A stretch of DNA of 14,501 bases. It comes from an uncultured bacterium (GTDB lineage Bacteria; Planctomycetota; Phycisphaerae; Phycisphaerales; SM1A02). The position numbers and the translations under genes are program-made. The stretch covers positions 1-14,501 of the forward strand of contig CAIXEV010000114.1 of the NCBI GenBank assembly GCA_903918555.1, read 5' to 3'. The notes beneath the pieces were generated by a model. It worked only from the letters and a program-made list of their open reading frames with translations, searched no databases and had not been told where the DNA came from. Within the stretch, counting starts at the first letter, position 1; each line of letters begins with the position of its first letter. Below are positions 1-7,180 of this stretch, one piece after another.

Positions 1-511
1 CGAGCTGCGCTTCGGGAAGCTCGAAGGTTCCCGCCTGCTCGACCGGGTTCTGCGTCGCGATCACGAGGAACGGCGCCGGCAGGTCGTGCGTGGTGTCGCC
101 GATCGACACGCGGCGCTCCTGCATCGCCTCGAGCAGCGCCGACTGCACCTTCGGGCTTGCGCGGTTGATCTCGTCGGCAAGCAGGAGGTTCGTGAAGATC
201 GGGCCTTTGTGGATGCGGAATTCGCCCGTCTTCTGCTCGAGGATCTCGCTGCCGACGATGTCGCTCGGCAGGAGGTCGATCGTGAACTGGACGCGCGCGA
301 ACCTGAGGTCGATCGCCTTCGCCACGCTCTGCACGAGCAGCGTCTTCGCGATGCCCGGCACGCCTTCGAGCAGGAGGTGGCCGCCGGTGAGGAGCGCGAT
401 CAGCACGCGCTCGACGACGATGTCCTGGCCGACGACGGTGCGCGCGACCTCGGTGCGGATGTGATCGACGAACGGAGAGTGGCCCGTGGCGGGCGCGGAC
501 AGCGTGGTCAT
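1..511 (-). CDS. MoxR-family AAA+ ATPase (partial, C-terminus beyond left edge)
   Basis: Reading minus from the ATG at 511 gives 170 residues open to the window edge. Seen: Walker A GVPGIAKT (about residues 50-57), Walker B LLADEINR (110-117), the MoxR-typical stretch ASPKVQSALLEAMQE, and sensor-1 ATQNP (152-156). Full-length members are about 320-350 aa, so about half is present, including the nucleotide site but not sensor-2 or the lid. MoxR ATPases act in the cytoplasm as chaperone-like remodelers and usually sit beside DUF58 and von Willebrand-A genes, which would lie off the left end here. The start is two bases after the stop of the exported thioredoxin gene (TGA-CA-ATG), so the two are probably co-transcribed and translationally coupled. 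The family call is secure; the client is unknown. Confidence 0.93.
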   Translation of the reverse strand, partial: MTTLSAPATGHSPFVDHIRTEVARTVVGQDIVVERVLIALLTGGHLLLEGVPGIAKTLLVQSVAKAIDLRFARVQFTIDLLPSDIVGSEILEQKTGEFRIHKGPIFTNLLLADEINRASPKVQSALLEAMQERRVSIGDTTHDLPAPFLVIATQNPVEQAGTFELPEAQL

Positions 512-513
512 GT

Positions 514-1671
514 TCAGCGGGCCTCTTCTGCGAGGAACTTCTCGATGAGCGGCTTGATCTTGTCGGTCTTCACGCCCGCAGCGCGGATCTTGCCGCTGCG
601 GTCGATGATGATGGTGGTGGGGAGCAGGTGGCGCGCGACGCCGTAGGCGCTCGCGGTCGTGCCGCCCGCCGTCATGCCTCCTTCGGGTTCGGGCGCCTTG
701 CGCTGGCCGTCGAGGCCGAATGGCATGGTCGCCTTCGCGGCGGCCGCCATCTGCTCGACGGCCTTGCGCTCGGCGCGCGAGTCTGCGATCACCGCAAACA
801 CGACGCCTTGAGCCGCGAACTCCTTCTCGAGCGCCGCGAAACGCTCGAGCTCGCGCGCGCTCAATGCGCCGAGCGGAGTCGTGAAGTGAAGCGCGACCAC
901 GGAGCCCTTCCAGCTCGAGGTCCAGCCGGCGGCGGGCGCGTTCGCGACCCAGTCGACGCCGGCGATCTTCTCCGCGAGCGCGGGTTCCTTGCCCTCAACC
1001 GCACGCAGCGCCTGCGGCCGCTTCGCGCCGCCGATGTAGGTTTCGGCCGGAAACTCGCCCGCGGCGCTCGCGCTGCCGGCTTCGGGCGCCGCTTCCTTGA
1101 GCAGCATCTCGACGACATCGGCGACATGGTTCGGAATCAGCCCGGCCGCGCGCACCACGCCCGCGCGGTCGATCACGACATAGGTCGGCCAGAACTGCAC
1201 ATTGAACGCCTTCGCCGACGGACCGCCCGACTTGTCCTTCGCGAGCGCGTAGTTGATCTTCTTCTCCTTCGCGACCTTGTCGGCGCTTTCCCAGCCGGCG
1301 TTCGAGTCGTGGACGCCGATGAAGACGAGGTCGCCCGAAGCCTTGTGCTTCTCGACGAGCGCGACATTCTCGGGAATCGCCGCCATGCACGGGCCGCACC
1401 AGGTCGCCCAGAAGTCGACGACGACGACCTTGCCCTTGTTCGCCGTCACCGAGGTCTCCGCGCCGATCCACGCATCGCTCTCGAGCGTCGGCGCTGGCTT
1501 GCCTTCAAGCGCCTTGAGCACAGCGGGGCGGTTGGCGCCGTCGAAGAACCACTCGTCGGGAATCGCCGGCGGCGCGGCGTGCAACGGCGGCGAGATCGCA
1601 AGCGGTGCAAGCGTGATGCTGAGGGTGACTGCGGCGCGCGCGGCGAGGCGGACAATCGCGGGAAGCGTCAT
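514..1671 (-). CDS. Exported tandem thioredoxin-fold (TlpA/redoxin-like) protein
   Basis: 385 aa from the ATG at 1671. An in-frame ATG 30 bases upstream would put polar residues ahead of the signal peptide and is less likely. Residues 1-32 look like a Sec signal peptide ending near HAA. Domain 1 (about 60-190) is TlpA-like, with the active site WCGPC at 91-95 and a cis-Pro in FWPTY (P162), so it should act as a periplasmic thiol-disulfide oxidoreductase. Domain 2 (about 215-380) repeats the layout, including a similar lead-in (RPAVLKALEGK versus RPQALRAVEGK) and a cis-Pro in LLPTTIIIDRSG (P351), but has LHFTTPLGAL where CxxC should be, so it is probably redox-inactive. No Shine-Dalgarno is visible; a TACACT box lies six bases before ATG. 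It is followed directly by moxR. The partner protein is unknown. Confidence 0.85.
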   Translation of the reverse strand: MTLPAIVRLAARAAVTLSITLAPLAISPPLHAAPPAIPDEWFFDGANRPAVLKALEGKPAPTLESDAWIGAETSVTANKGKVVVVDFWATWCGPCMAAIPENVALVEKHKASGDLVFIGVHDSNAGWESADKVAKEKKINYALAKDKSGGPSAKAFNVQFWPTYVVIDRAGVVRAAGLIPNHVADVVEMLLKEAAPEAGSASAAGEFPAETYIGGAKRPQALRAVEGKEPALAEKIAGVDWVANAPAAGWTSSWKGSVVALHFTTPLGALSARELERFAALEKEFAAQGVVFAVIADSRAERKAVEQMAAAAKATMPFGLDGQRKAPEPEGGMTAGGTTASAYGVARHLLPTTIIIDRSGKIRAAGVKTDKIKPLIEKFLAEEAR

Positions 1672-1677
1672 GGTGCG

Positions 1678-1683
1678 AGTGTA
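1678..1683 (-). promoter_or_regulatory. Putative -10 box of a leaderless promoter for the thioredoxin gene
   Basis: On the minus strand TACACT is followed by CGCACC and then the ATG at 1671. A -10 box at this distance puts transcription start at or next to the ATG, and no Shine-Dalgarno is present. There is no convincing -35. The same box at the same distance precedes the GH36 gene, and TACATT does so for the agmatinase-family gene, which is the main support. Confidence 0.45.
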
Positions 1684-1768
1684 ACCGCACAAAACCAGCA
1701 AACCGCCTGCGCCGTTGCGGATTTTCGGGTGTGTCGGGCGATTCTCGCGCGGGCTGCGCGCGAGTGCA

Positions 1769-2152
1769 TCAGCGGGGTCGCTGCGACTCGTCGGGAGTGC
1801 CCGTCGCCGCGGCCTTTCCGAACCGCGTTCGCGCCCACAGTGCGGGCACCGCGACCGACCAGCTCGGGATGATGCCGACGCCCGGGATCGCCTCGAGCAG
1901 GAAGGCGATGATCAGCTCCGGGCGGAGTCCCCCGAGGCAGAGCGCGAGCATGAGCCCGACGAAGATGTCGAACGCCACGACGCCGAATTCGCCGAAGGGA
2001 AGGCCGATGGTGTCGGCGAGTACCGCAACCGCCATCGCGACCGCGAAGCGGATGTTGGAGACGCCGGCGTGGAACTTCCGTGCGGGCGGCGCCGCGCCTT
2101 GGGGCGCGCTCGGCGGAGAGCCCGGCGCAGAGTTTGTCGGCAAGCTATTCAT
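1769..2152 (-). CDS. Small integral membrane protein, unknown function
   Basis: 127 aa. The start at 2152 is chosen because AGGAG (2164-2160, minus) lies seven bases before this ATG; a longer frame back to 2293 would run into the divergent GH36 gene. Residues 1-30 are Pro/Ala/Ser-rich and probably cytosolic. Hydrophobic stretches at about 34-50, 55-75 and 79-103 suggest two or three membrane segments, including the motif LLEAIPGVGIIPSW. A polar tail closes the protein. I do not recognise a family with confidence. A possible -10 (TACGCT, 2184-2179, minus) precedes it. It is 97 bp upstream of the thioredoxin gene on the same strand, but that gene has its own promoter-like box, so a shared operon is uncertain. 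Confidence 0.7.
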   Translation of the reverse strand: MNSLPTNSAPGSPPSAPQGAAPPARKFHAGVSNIRFAVAMAVAVLADTIGLPFGEFGVVAFDIFVGLMLALCLGGLRPELIIAFLLEAIPGVGIIPSWSVAVPALWARTRFGKAAATGTPDESQRPR

Positions 2153-2159
2153 CGGCTGA

Positions 2160-2164
2160 CTCCT
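2160..2164 (-). promoter_or_regulatory. Shine-Dalgarno AGGAG deciding the start of the small membrane protein
   Basis: The minus strand reads AGGAG, then seven bases, then ATG at 2152. This favours the 127-residue start over the longer upstream frame. Confidence 0.6.
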
Positions 2165-2214
2165 GAAGAGGTTCGCGTAGCGTACGGCATGGCGTGGCGG
2201 ATTGGCGCCGCCCG

Positions 2215-2220
2215 TACACT
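2215..2220 (+). promoter_or_regulatory. Putative -10 box of a leaderless promoter for the GH36 gene
   Basis: TACACT is followed by CGAAGC and then ATG at 2227. The box and six-base spacing match those before the thioredoxin gene at 1671. No Shine-Dalgarno precedes this ATG, so a transcript starting at or beside the ATG is plausible. No good -35 is seen. Confidence 0.45.
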
Positions 2221-2226
2221 CGAAGC

Positions 2227-4104
2227 ATGCAGAGCGGTCTCCTTCTCCTTCGATCGGCGCTGATTTCGATGTCTGGCGCGCTGGTTCCGACATTCGCCCC
2301 TCTCGCGGCCGCGCAGGTCGCGCTGGCCGCGCCAGCCGCGCAGGCCGCCGCGACCGACGCGCAGCGCATCGTCGGGCTGATCCGCGCCGCTGCGCCAGCG
2401 GCTGTCGCGGCCGACCCCGACCGCGCGCGCGACCTCGTGGTCGAGATGCGCTGGGAGGGCGATCTCGCGCAACCCGTGCTGCGAAACGCGGGCGCGGCGC
2501 CCGTCGCCGTCAAGGAGGTCGTGCTCTTCGACATCGCGCACGGGCTCGCGCCGGCGACGCCGTTCTACGGCGAGGGGCTCCAGATGCTCGCGCAGACGGC
2601 GGGCACGCTTGCGGCGCCGGTCGATGTCGGCGACTACCCGGATCGGTCGCACTACCGGCTTCCCGAGCCCGAGGGCTTCCGCCGCGTGTACTCGCTTGTC
2701 ACGCTCGAGCCTGCGTCCGACGCCCAGATGCTGGTCGCGTTCACCTCGTGCTCGCGCTTCGTCGGCGCGTTCGATGTGTCGTCGACGCGGCTTCGCGCCG
2801 TGGTCGATTGCGAAGGGCTCGTGATTCCCGCGGGTTCCGCTTGGCCGCTCGAGGGCGTGCTCGCGGCGACGGGCGGCTCGCGCGGGGCGTTGCTTTCGCG
2901 GCTTGCAGGCGAGGTGACGAAGATCCATCCGCGTACGGCGTATCCCGCGCCGCCCGCGGGCTGGTGCTCGTGGTACTGCTTCGGTCCGCGCGTGACGGCG
3001 AAGGATGTGCTCGACAACCTCGGCGCGATGGAGCGCGACTACCCGGATCTTGCGTTCGTGCAGATCGACGACGGATACCAGCCGACGATGGGCGACTGGC
3101 TCGACACGGGGCCGGGTTTCGGCGGCAAGCCCGTGCAGGACATCCTGCGCGAGATCGAGTCGCGCGGCCGCGAGCCCGCGATCTGGGTGGCGCCGTTCGT
3201 CGCGAGCCCGGACTCGAAGCTGCTGCGCGATCATCCCGACTGGTTCGTGAAGGGCGACGACGGCAAGCCGATGCCGAGCGACCGCGTGATGTTCGGCGGC
3301 TGGCGGCTCGGGCCGTGGTATGTGCTCGATGGCACGAATCCTGCGGTGTTGGCGCATTTCGAGCGTCTCTTCGCCACGATGCGACGCGAGTGGGGCGTGA
3401 AGTACTTCAAGCTCGACGCGGTGTTCTGGGGCATGATGCGCGGCGGGCGGCTGCACGACCCGAGCGCGACGCGCGTCGAGGCGTACCGCGCCGGCATGCG
3501 CGCGATCCGCCGCGGCGCGGGCGACGACGCGTACATCCTCGGCTGCAATCATCCGATCTGGCCGAGCCTCGGGCTCATCGACGGCTCGCGCAGCTCGCTC
3601 GACATCGAGCGCAACTGGAAGAGCGTGTCGCGCACGGGCCGCGAGAACCTGCTGCGCGCTTGGCAGAACGGCGCGCTCTGGTGGAACGATCCCGACACGC
3701 TCGTGCAGACGGGCTTGCCCGACGACGAGGCGCGATTCCACGCGACGCTCGTCCATGCGACGGGCGGCGCGATGCTCGCGGGCGACGATCTCTCGCGATT
3801 GCCCGCGAACCGCGTGTCGGTCGTGCAGGCGCTGTCGCGCCCGACGGGCGTCGCGCCGGCGTTTGCGGATCTCTCGCTGTCGGTCGCGCGCATCGACCTC
3901 GGCGAGGGCCGCGCGCGCTACGCGTTCTTCAACTGGACCGACGCGCCCGTCGACCTGCGCGCGCAGCTTGAATTCCCAGCGTTTGCGCGCGATGTCTGGT
4001 CGGACCAGGAACTCGGAAAGATCGAGAACGCAATCGAGGTCAAGGCGCTCGCACCGCGCTCCGCGCGCCTCATCGAGGTGCACTCGACGGTCGAGGAGCG
4101 GTAG
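2227..4104 (+). CDS. Secreted GH36 alpha-galactosidase-like glycoside hydrolase
   Basis: 625 aa from ATG 2227; the start keeps an N-terminal hydrophobic, Ala-rich signal peptide (about 1-40). The N-terminal part would be a beta-sandwich, followed by a TIM barrel with clan GH-D/GH36 marks: GWCSWYCFG (245-253), FVQIDDGYQ with D281/D282, AIWVAPF (318-324), and KYFKLDAVFWG carrying the expected nucleophile D397. GCNHPIWPSLGLIDG is followed by SRSSLDIERNW, whose D459 fits the general acid/base position of the Thermotoga-type GH36 enzymes. The known family reaction is hydrolysis of terminal alpha-galactosides with retention; raffinose-synthase relatives share the fold, so the exact substrate is not certain. 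Probably periplasmic or extracellular. Its 3' end overlaps the convergent ycaQ-like gene by 35 bp. Confidence 0.88.
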   Translation: MQSGLLLLRSALISMSGALVPTFAPLAAAQVALAAPAAQAAATDAQRIVGLIRAAAPAAVAADPDRARDLVVEMRWEGDLAQPVLRNAGAAPVAVKEVVLFDIAHGLAPATPFYGEGLQMLAQTAGTLAAPVDVGDYPDRSHYRLPEPEGFRRVYSLVTLEPASDAQMLVAFTSCSRFVGAFDVSSTRLRAVVDCEGLVIPAGSAWPLEGVLAATGGSRGALLSRLAGEVTKIHPRTAYPAPPAGWCSWYCFGPRVTAKDVLDNLGAMERDYPDLAFVQIDDGYQPTMGDWLDTGPGFGGKPVQDILREIESRGREPAIWVAPFVASPDSKLLRDHPDWFVKGDDGKPMPSDRVMFGGWRLGPWYVLDGTNPAVLAHFERLFATMRREWGVKYFKLDAVFWGMMRGGRLHDPSATRVEAYRAGMRAIRRGAGDDAYILGCNHPIWPSLGLIDGSRSSLDIERNWKSVSRTGRENLLRAWQNGALWWNDPDTLVQTGLPDDEARFHATLVHATGGAMLAGDDLSRLPANRVSVVQALSRPTGVAPAFADLSLSVARIDLGEGRARYAFFNWTDAPVDLRAQLEFPAFARDVWSDQELGKIENAIEVKALAPRSARLIEVHSTVEER

Positions 4105-5326
4105 CGGCGCGGGCCGCACGCCACGCGGATGCGTCGAGTGCGAGCGAGAGGCCCAGCTGCGACGCGAGGCGTTCGCAGGCATCGGTCGTCGCGCGGCGCG
4201 CGCGTGCCGCGGGAATCCCGCGTTCGGGCCAGATCCGGTTGACGCGCAGCGCTGCGCGTGCGCGATCGCTTTCGAGGTCGATGCGCGCGGCGAGCGTCTC
4301 GCCCGCGAGGACGGGCATCGTGTAGTAGCCATGCACGCGCTTCGCGGCAGGCACGAACGCCTCGAAGCGGTAGTCGAATCCGAAGAGCTCGGCGAGGCGC
4401 GGGCGTTCGCGGATGAGCGGGTCGAACGGCGTCAGCAGGCGCGGCGTTTCGTCGGGTTCGACGCGCGAAGCCGCGCGCTTCCAGTCGAGCCGCGCGAAGC
4501 CCGCGAGCGGCGCGCGGCCGAGGCGTTCGAGCGCGACCGCTGCGATTTCGCCGCGTTTTGCGGCCGTTTCGCACCATGCCTTCGCCTCGGCCGGCGTGAT
4601 CGCCCACACGAAGTGCGCGATCTCGCGCGGCGTCGCGGCGCCGAGGCGCTCGAGCGCCGACACGCACGCCCACGCGATCAGCGCATCGCGCGAGGGCTGC
4701 GCCGGCAGCGCGCCGTGCACGCGCTCGGCGAGGTCGTAGACCTTCTCGAATCCGCGCCGCGAGTGCACCGCGACCTCGCCCGTGCGCCAGAGGAACTCGA
4801 GCGCGGCCTTGTGCGGCGACCAGTCCCACCAGCCCTCGCTCTTGCGCGCGTTCGCGGGCCGCGGGAAATCGCGCGTCGCCAGCGGCCCGCGCGCCCCGAG
4901 CGCCTCGCGCACCTCGAGAATCGTGCGCCGCCAGTTGCGGCCGAGGCGCTCGCGCATCCACGCGCTCTGCCCGAGGCGCGCGCGGCTCCGCTCGAAGCGG
5001 TGCGTCCACCACGGGAGCCAGTCGCCGCGGATCACGCTCGCGTCGTGCGTCCAATGTTCGAACGCGTGGCGCGTGGTCTCGGTGTGATGCGCGAGATGCG
5101 CGTGTTCGTAGCCATCGAGCCGGGCGTGAAAGATGAGGTGATGGGCGCGCTCGACCGAGCTGATGCTGTCGACCTGCACGAATCCAAGCTCGCGCACGAT
5201 CGCGATCACGCGCGCCTTCGTCGCGCGCGCGGGCGCGCGGTCGAGCGCGCAGCCCGCAAGCAGCAGCCGCCGCGCCGATTCGATCGGCACGGTGTCGGAG
5301 GCGGATGATGCTCGGCGCGCAGGCAT
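4070..5326 (-). CDS. YcaQ/AlkX-type DNA glycosylase (winged-helix, crosslink repair family)
   Basis: 418 aa. Family marks are FVQVDSISSVERAHHLIFHAR near the N-terminus, containing the QxD motif (Q51, D53) described as catalytic in E. coli YcaQ, and GWWDWSPHKAALEFLWRTG mid-protein. The C-terminal signature includes LLTPFDPLIRERPR, FGFDYRFEAFVPAAKR and VHGYYTMPVLAGETLAARID. Length matches the usual 380-420 aa. Known members of this HTH_42 family unhook interstrand DNA crosslinks and bulky alkyl lesions in the cytoplasm; specificity here is inferred. The start at 5326 has no evident Shine-Dalgarno. Upstream on minus there is TTGACT (5375-5370) and TAGTCT (5348-5343), but the 21-base spacing is too long to call a promoter. 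The gene stands alone, between a convergent GH36 and a divergent response regulator. Confidence 0.92.
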   Translation of the reverse strand: MPARRASSASDTVPIESARRLLLAGCALDRAPARATKARVIAIVRELGFVQVDSISSVERAHHLIFHARLDGYEHAHLAHHTETTRHAFEHWTHDASVIRGDWLPWWTHRFERSRARLGQSAWMRERLGRNWRRTILEVREALGARGPLATRDFPRPANARKSEGWWDWSPHKAALEFLWRTGEVAVHSRRGFEKVYDLAERVHGALPAQPSRDALIAWACVSALERLGAATPREIAHFVWAITPAEAKAWCETAAKRGEIAAVALERLGRAPLAGFARLDWKRAASRVEPDETPRLLTPFDPLIRERPRLAELFGFDYRFEAFVPAAKRVHGYYTMPVLAGETLAARIDLESDRARAALRVNRIWPERGIPAARARRATTDACERLASQLGLSLALDASAWRAARAATAPRPSSAPR

Positions 5327-5551
5327 AGACGAGGCGTCGCGCAGACTACCGACTCGACGATCGGAGCGAAGTCAAGAGCGACGAGCATTGTGAAACCGAC
5401 CTTGCGCCCTTCGCGGCTTCGTGCTCTAGGGGACGGAGCCCGAGTCACGCAGAAAGTGAGGGCGAGGCCCGCCGCAACGGTGCTGCGGACACGACTGCGC
5501 GCCTTGAATGCAATTGCGTGCCTTTGCGCACGGATGCGGAGGACTGAACCC
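5327..5551. other. Divergent intergenic region between the glycosylase and response-regulator genes
   Basis: 225 bp with no supported gene. It must hold the promoters of both flanking genes. I see an 8-bp palindrome gcaattgc (5510-5517) about 35 bases before the response-regulator start, which could be part of an operator, but no paired -35/-10 that I would defend. Confidence 0.4.
5538..5543 (+). promoter_or_regulatory. Shine-Dalgarno GGAGGA deciding the response-regulator start
   Basis: GGAGGA sits eight bases before ATG 5552. It supports this start over the in-frame ATG far upstream at 5390, whose extra 54 residues are Arg/Ala-rich and unlike receiver domains. Confidence 0.7.
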
Positions 5552-6094
5552 ATGAAGGCGATCGATTCGGCTGCAATCCTCGTCGTTGACAACGACGCGT
5601 CGGTTCGAAAGTACCTCGCGCATGTCATCCAAGGCGCGGGGTACAGCTGCGTGACAGCCGCGACGGGCGCGCAGGCGCTCGCGGAGTGGCAGGAGCGTAG
5701 CTTCGACCTTGTCGTCACCGATCTCAAGATGCCGAACGGAGACGGCATCGCGCTTGCGAAGGTGTTGCAGCGCTCGGAGGCCGTGCCGATCATCTTCATC
5801 ACCGGTTTCGCCGGCAACCACAGGAAGGCGATCGCCCAGGTGAAGGGTGCCGCGGTGCTCGAGAAGCCGTTCGACGCGGAGGACCTCCTTCGTCTCATCA
5901 AGATGAAGCTCGAGGGAAAGCCGATCGGCGAGGACGGCCGGCAGGTGACCGAGGACGAGCGGCGGCACTGGCAGACAGGCGGCCTCGCAAGCAGCATCTG
6001 GCACGAGGGCCTCACGCTCCCGCGTACGGGCGGCGGCGACGAGGACATCGACAACCTTGGCGACGAGGAGGCGGACAACCAGGGGCTGAAGTAG
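5552..6094 (+). CDS. Orphan single-domain response regulator with acidic C-terminal tail
   Basis: 180 aa. Residues 7-122 form a CheY-like receiver: acidic pocket in VVDND (D13, D15), phospho-acceptor D57 in LVVTDLKMPNGDG, switch Thr in FITG (T84) and the conserved Lys in LEKPF (K105). No DNA-binding or enzymatic output domain follows; the remaining 58 residues are polar, ending in a run rich in Asp/Glu (DEDIDNLGDEEADNQ). It therefore probably signals by protein contact or as a phosphorelay intermediate, like CheY/Spo0F-type proteins. No histidine kinase is adjacent. PPK2 follows 93 bp downstream on the same strand, but a hairpin lies between, so co-transcription is uncertain. Confidence 0.9.
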   Translation: MKAIDSAAILVVDNDASVRKYLAHVIQGAGYSCVTAATGAQALAEWQERSFDLVVTDLKMPNGDGIALAKVLQRSEAVPIIFITGFAGNHRKAIAQVKGAAVLEKPFDAEDLLRLIKMKLEGKPIGEDGRQVTEDERRHWQTGGLASSIWHEGLTLPRTGGGDEDIDNLGDEEADNQGLK

Positions 6095-6154
6095 GTTCGT
6101 GCAGGTTCGTTCGTCATTGCATCCCGTGCCTTGCGCGACGATGATCTCCAAAGC

Positions 6155-6175
6155 CGCCGCGGCCTTTCCGCGGCG
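6155..6175 (+). other. GC-rich hairpin between the response regulator and ppk2
   Basis: CGCCGCGG and CCGCGGCG pair over 8 bp around a 5-base CTTTC-like loop. There is no U-run after it, so it is not a classical intrinsic terminator. It ends three bases before the GGAGGA that precedes the ppk2 ATG, so it could hinder ribosome access or attenuate read-through. No test of function is possible here. Confidence 0.4.
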
Positions 6176-6187
6176 CATGGAGGATCG

Positions 6188-7165
6188 ATGGCGATTGACG
6201 GCTCGAACGAAGGCTGGTCCGAACGCGACGCGGCGCTCATCAAGGCGGCGCGCAAGCTTGCCGCGCGGCACATGGTGCGCGATGGCGACGGGTTCAGGCT
6301 GTCGAAGCACGATTCTGCCGACATCGGCGCGTTCGAGGATGGCGATCATCCGCTGATTCCCGAGGCCGCGGGCGGCAAGGACGGCATGAAGCAGGCGACC
6401 AAGGACCTGCTCGCCGACGGCGTGCGCATCGTCAGCCGCATGCAGGACATGCTCTACGCGCAGAACCGCTGGTCGGTGCTGCTCGTCTTCCAGGCGATGG
6501 ACGCGGCCGGCAAGGACGGCGTCATCAAGCATGTGATGAGCGGCATCAACCCGCAGGGCTGCGAGGTGCATTCGTTCAAGGCGCCGAGCGCCGAGGAGCT
6601 CGACCACGACTTCATGTGGCGCTGCACGCGTCTGGCGCCGCGTCGCGGGATGATCGGCATCTTCAACCGCTCGTACTACGAGGAGGTGCTCGTCGTGCGC
6701 GTTCACCGCGAGTACCTCGCGAAGCAGCAGCTGCCCCCCGAGCTCGTCACCGACGACATCTGGGACGAGCGCTTCAAGGACATGCGCGCGTGGGAGCGCT
6801 ACATGGCGCGCAACGGCACCATCGTGCGCAAGTTCTTCCTGAATGTCTCGCGCGACGAGCAGAAGAAGCGCTTCCTCGAGCGGATCGACGACCCCGCGAA
6901 GAACTGGAAGTTCAGCTCCGCCGATGTCGCCGAGCGCGCGCACTGGGACGAGTACATGGACGCGTACGGGGACATGATCCGCAACACCGCGAGCGACAAC
7001 GCCCCGTGGAGCGTCGTGCCCGCCGACAACAAGTGGTACACGCGGCTTGTCGTCGCCGCGACCGTCATCGACGCGCTCGCGTCGGTCGACCCGCGCTACC
7101 CCGTGCTCGACGACGCGGGAAAGTCGCGTCTTTCCGCGGCGCGCGCCGAGCTGATGGCGGAGTGA
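6188..7165 (+). CDS. ppk2: PPK2-family polyphosphate kinase (polyphosphate:nucleotide phosphotransferase)
   Basis: 325 aa from ATG 6188, chosen because GGAGGA (6179-6184) lies just before it, though closely spaced; an in-frame ATG at 6131 would add 19 residues. The Walker A-like loop is MDAAGKDG with K109; the following HVMSGINPQGCEVHSFKAP and GIFNRSYYEEVLVVRVH (about 157-173, Walker B region) are typical of the TIGR03709-type PPK2 group. The lid has the usual Arg/Lys-rich stretch and RIDDPAKNWKFS. PPK2 enzymes in the cytoplasm transfer phosphate between polyphosphate and nucleoside mono- or diphosphates; whether this one prefers AMP, ADP or GDP cannot be read from sequence. The N-terminal 65 residues are a polar extension longer than the minimal family. 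It converges on the agmatinase-family gene with a 15-bp gap. Confidence 0.93.
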   Translation: MAIDGSNEGWSERDAALIKAARKLAARHMVRDGDGFRLSKHDSADIGAFEDGDHPLIPEAAGGKDGMKQATKDLLADGVRIVSRMQDMLYAQNRWSVLLVFQAMDAAGKDGVIKHVMSGINPQGCEVHSFKAPSAEELDHDFMWRCTRLAPRRGMIGIFNRSYYEEVLVVRVHREYLAKQQLPPELVTDDIWDERFKDMRAWERYMARNGTIVRKFFLNVSRDEQKKRFLERIDDPAKNWKFSSADVAERAHWDEYMDAYGDMIRNTASDNAPWSVVPADNKWYTRLVVAATVIDALASVDPRYPVLDDAGKSRLSAARAELMAE

Positions 7166-7180
7166 GCGGGACCCGAGCGA

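Noticed and set aside
2149..4332. Long open frame on the minus strand opposite the GH36 gene
   Set aside because: Its translation is Arg/Ala/His-rich with no domain, and it lies wholly under a GH36 frame with catalytic motifs. Long antisense frames are expected at this GC content.
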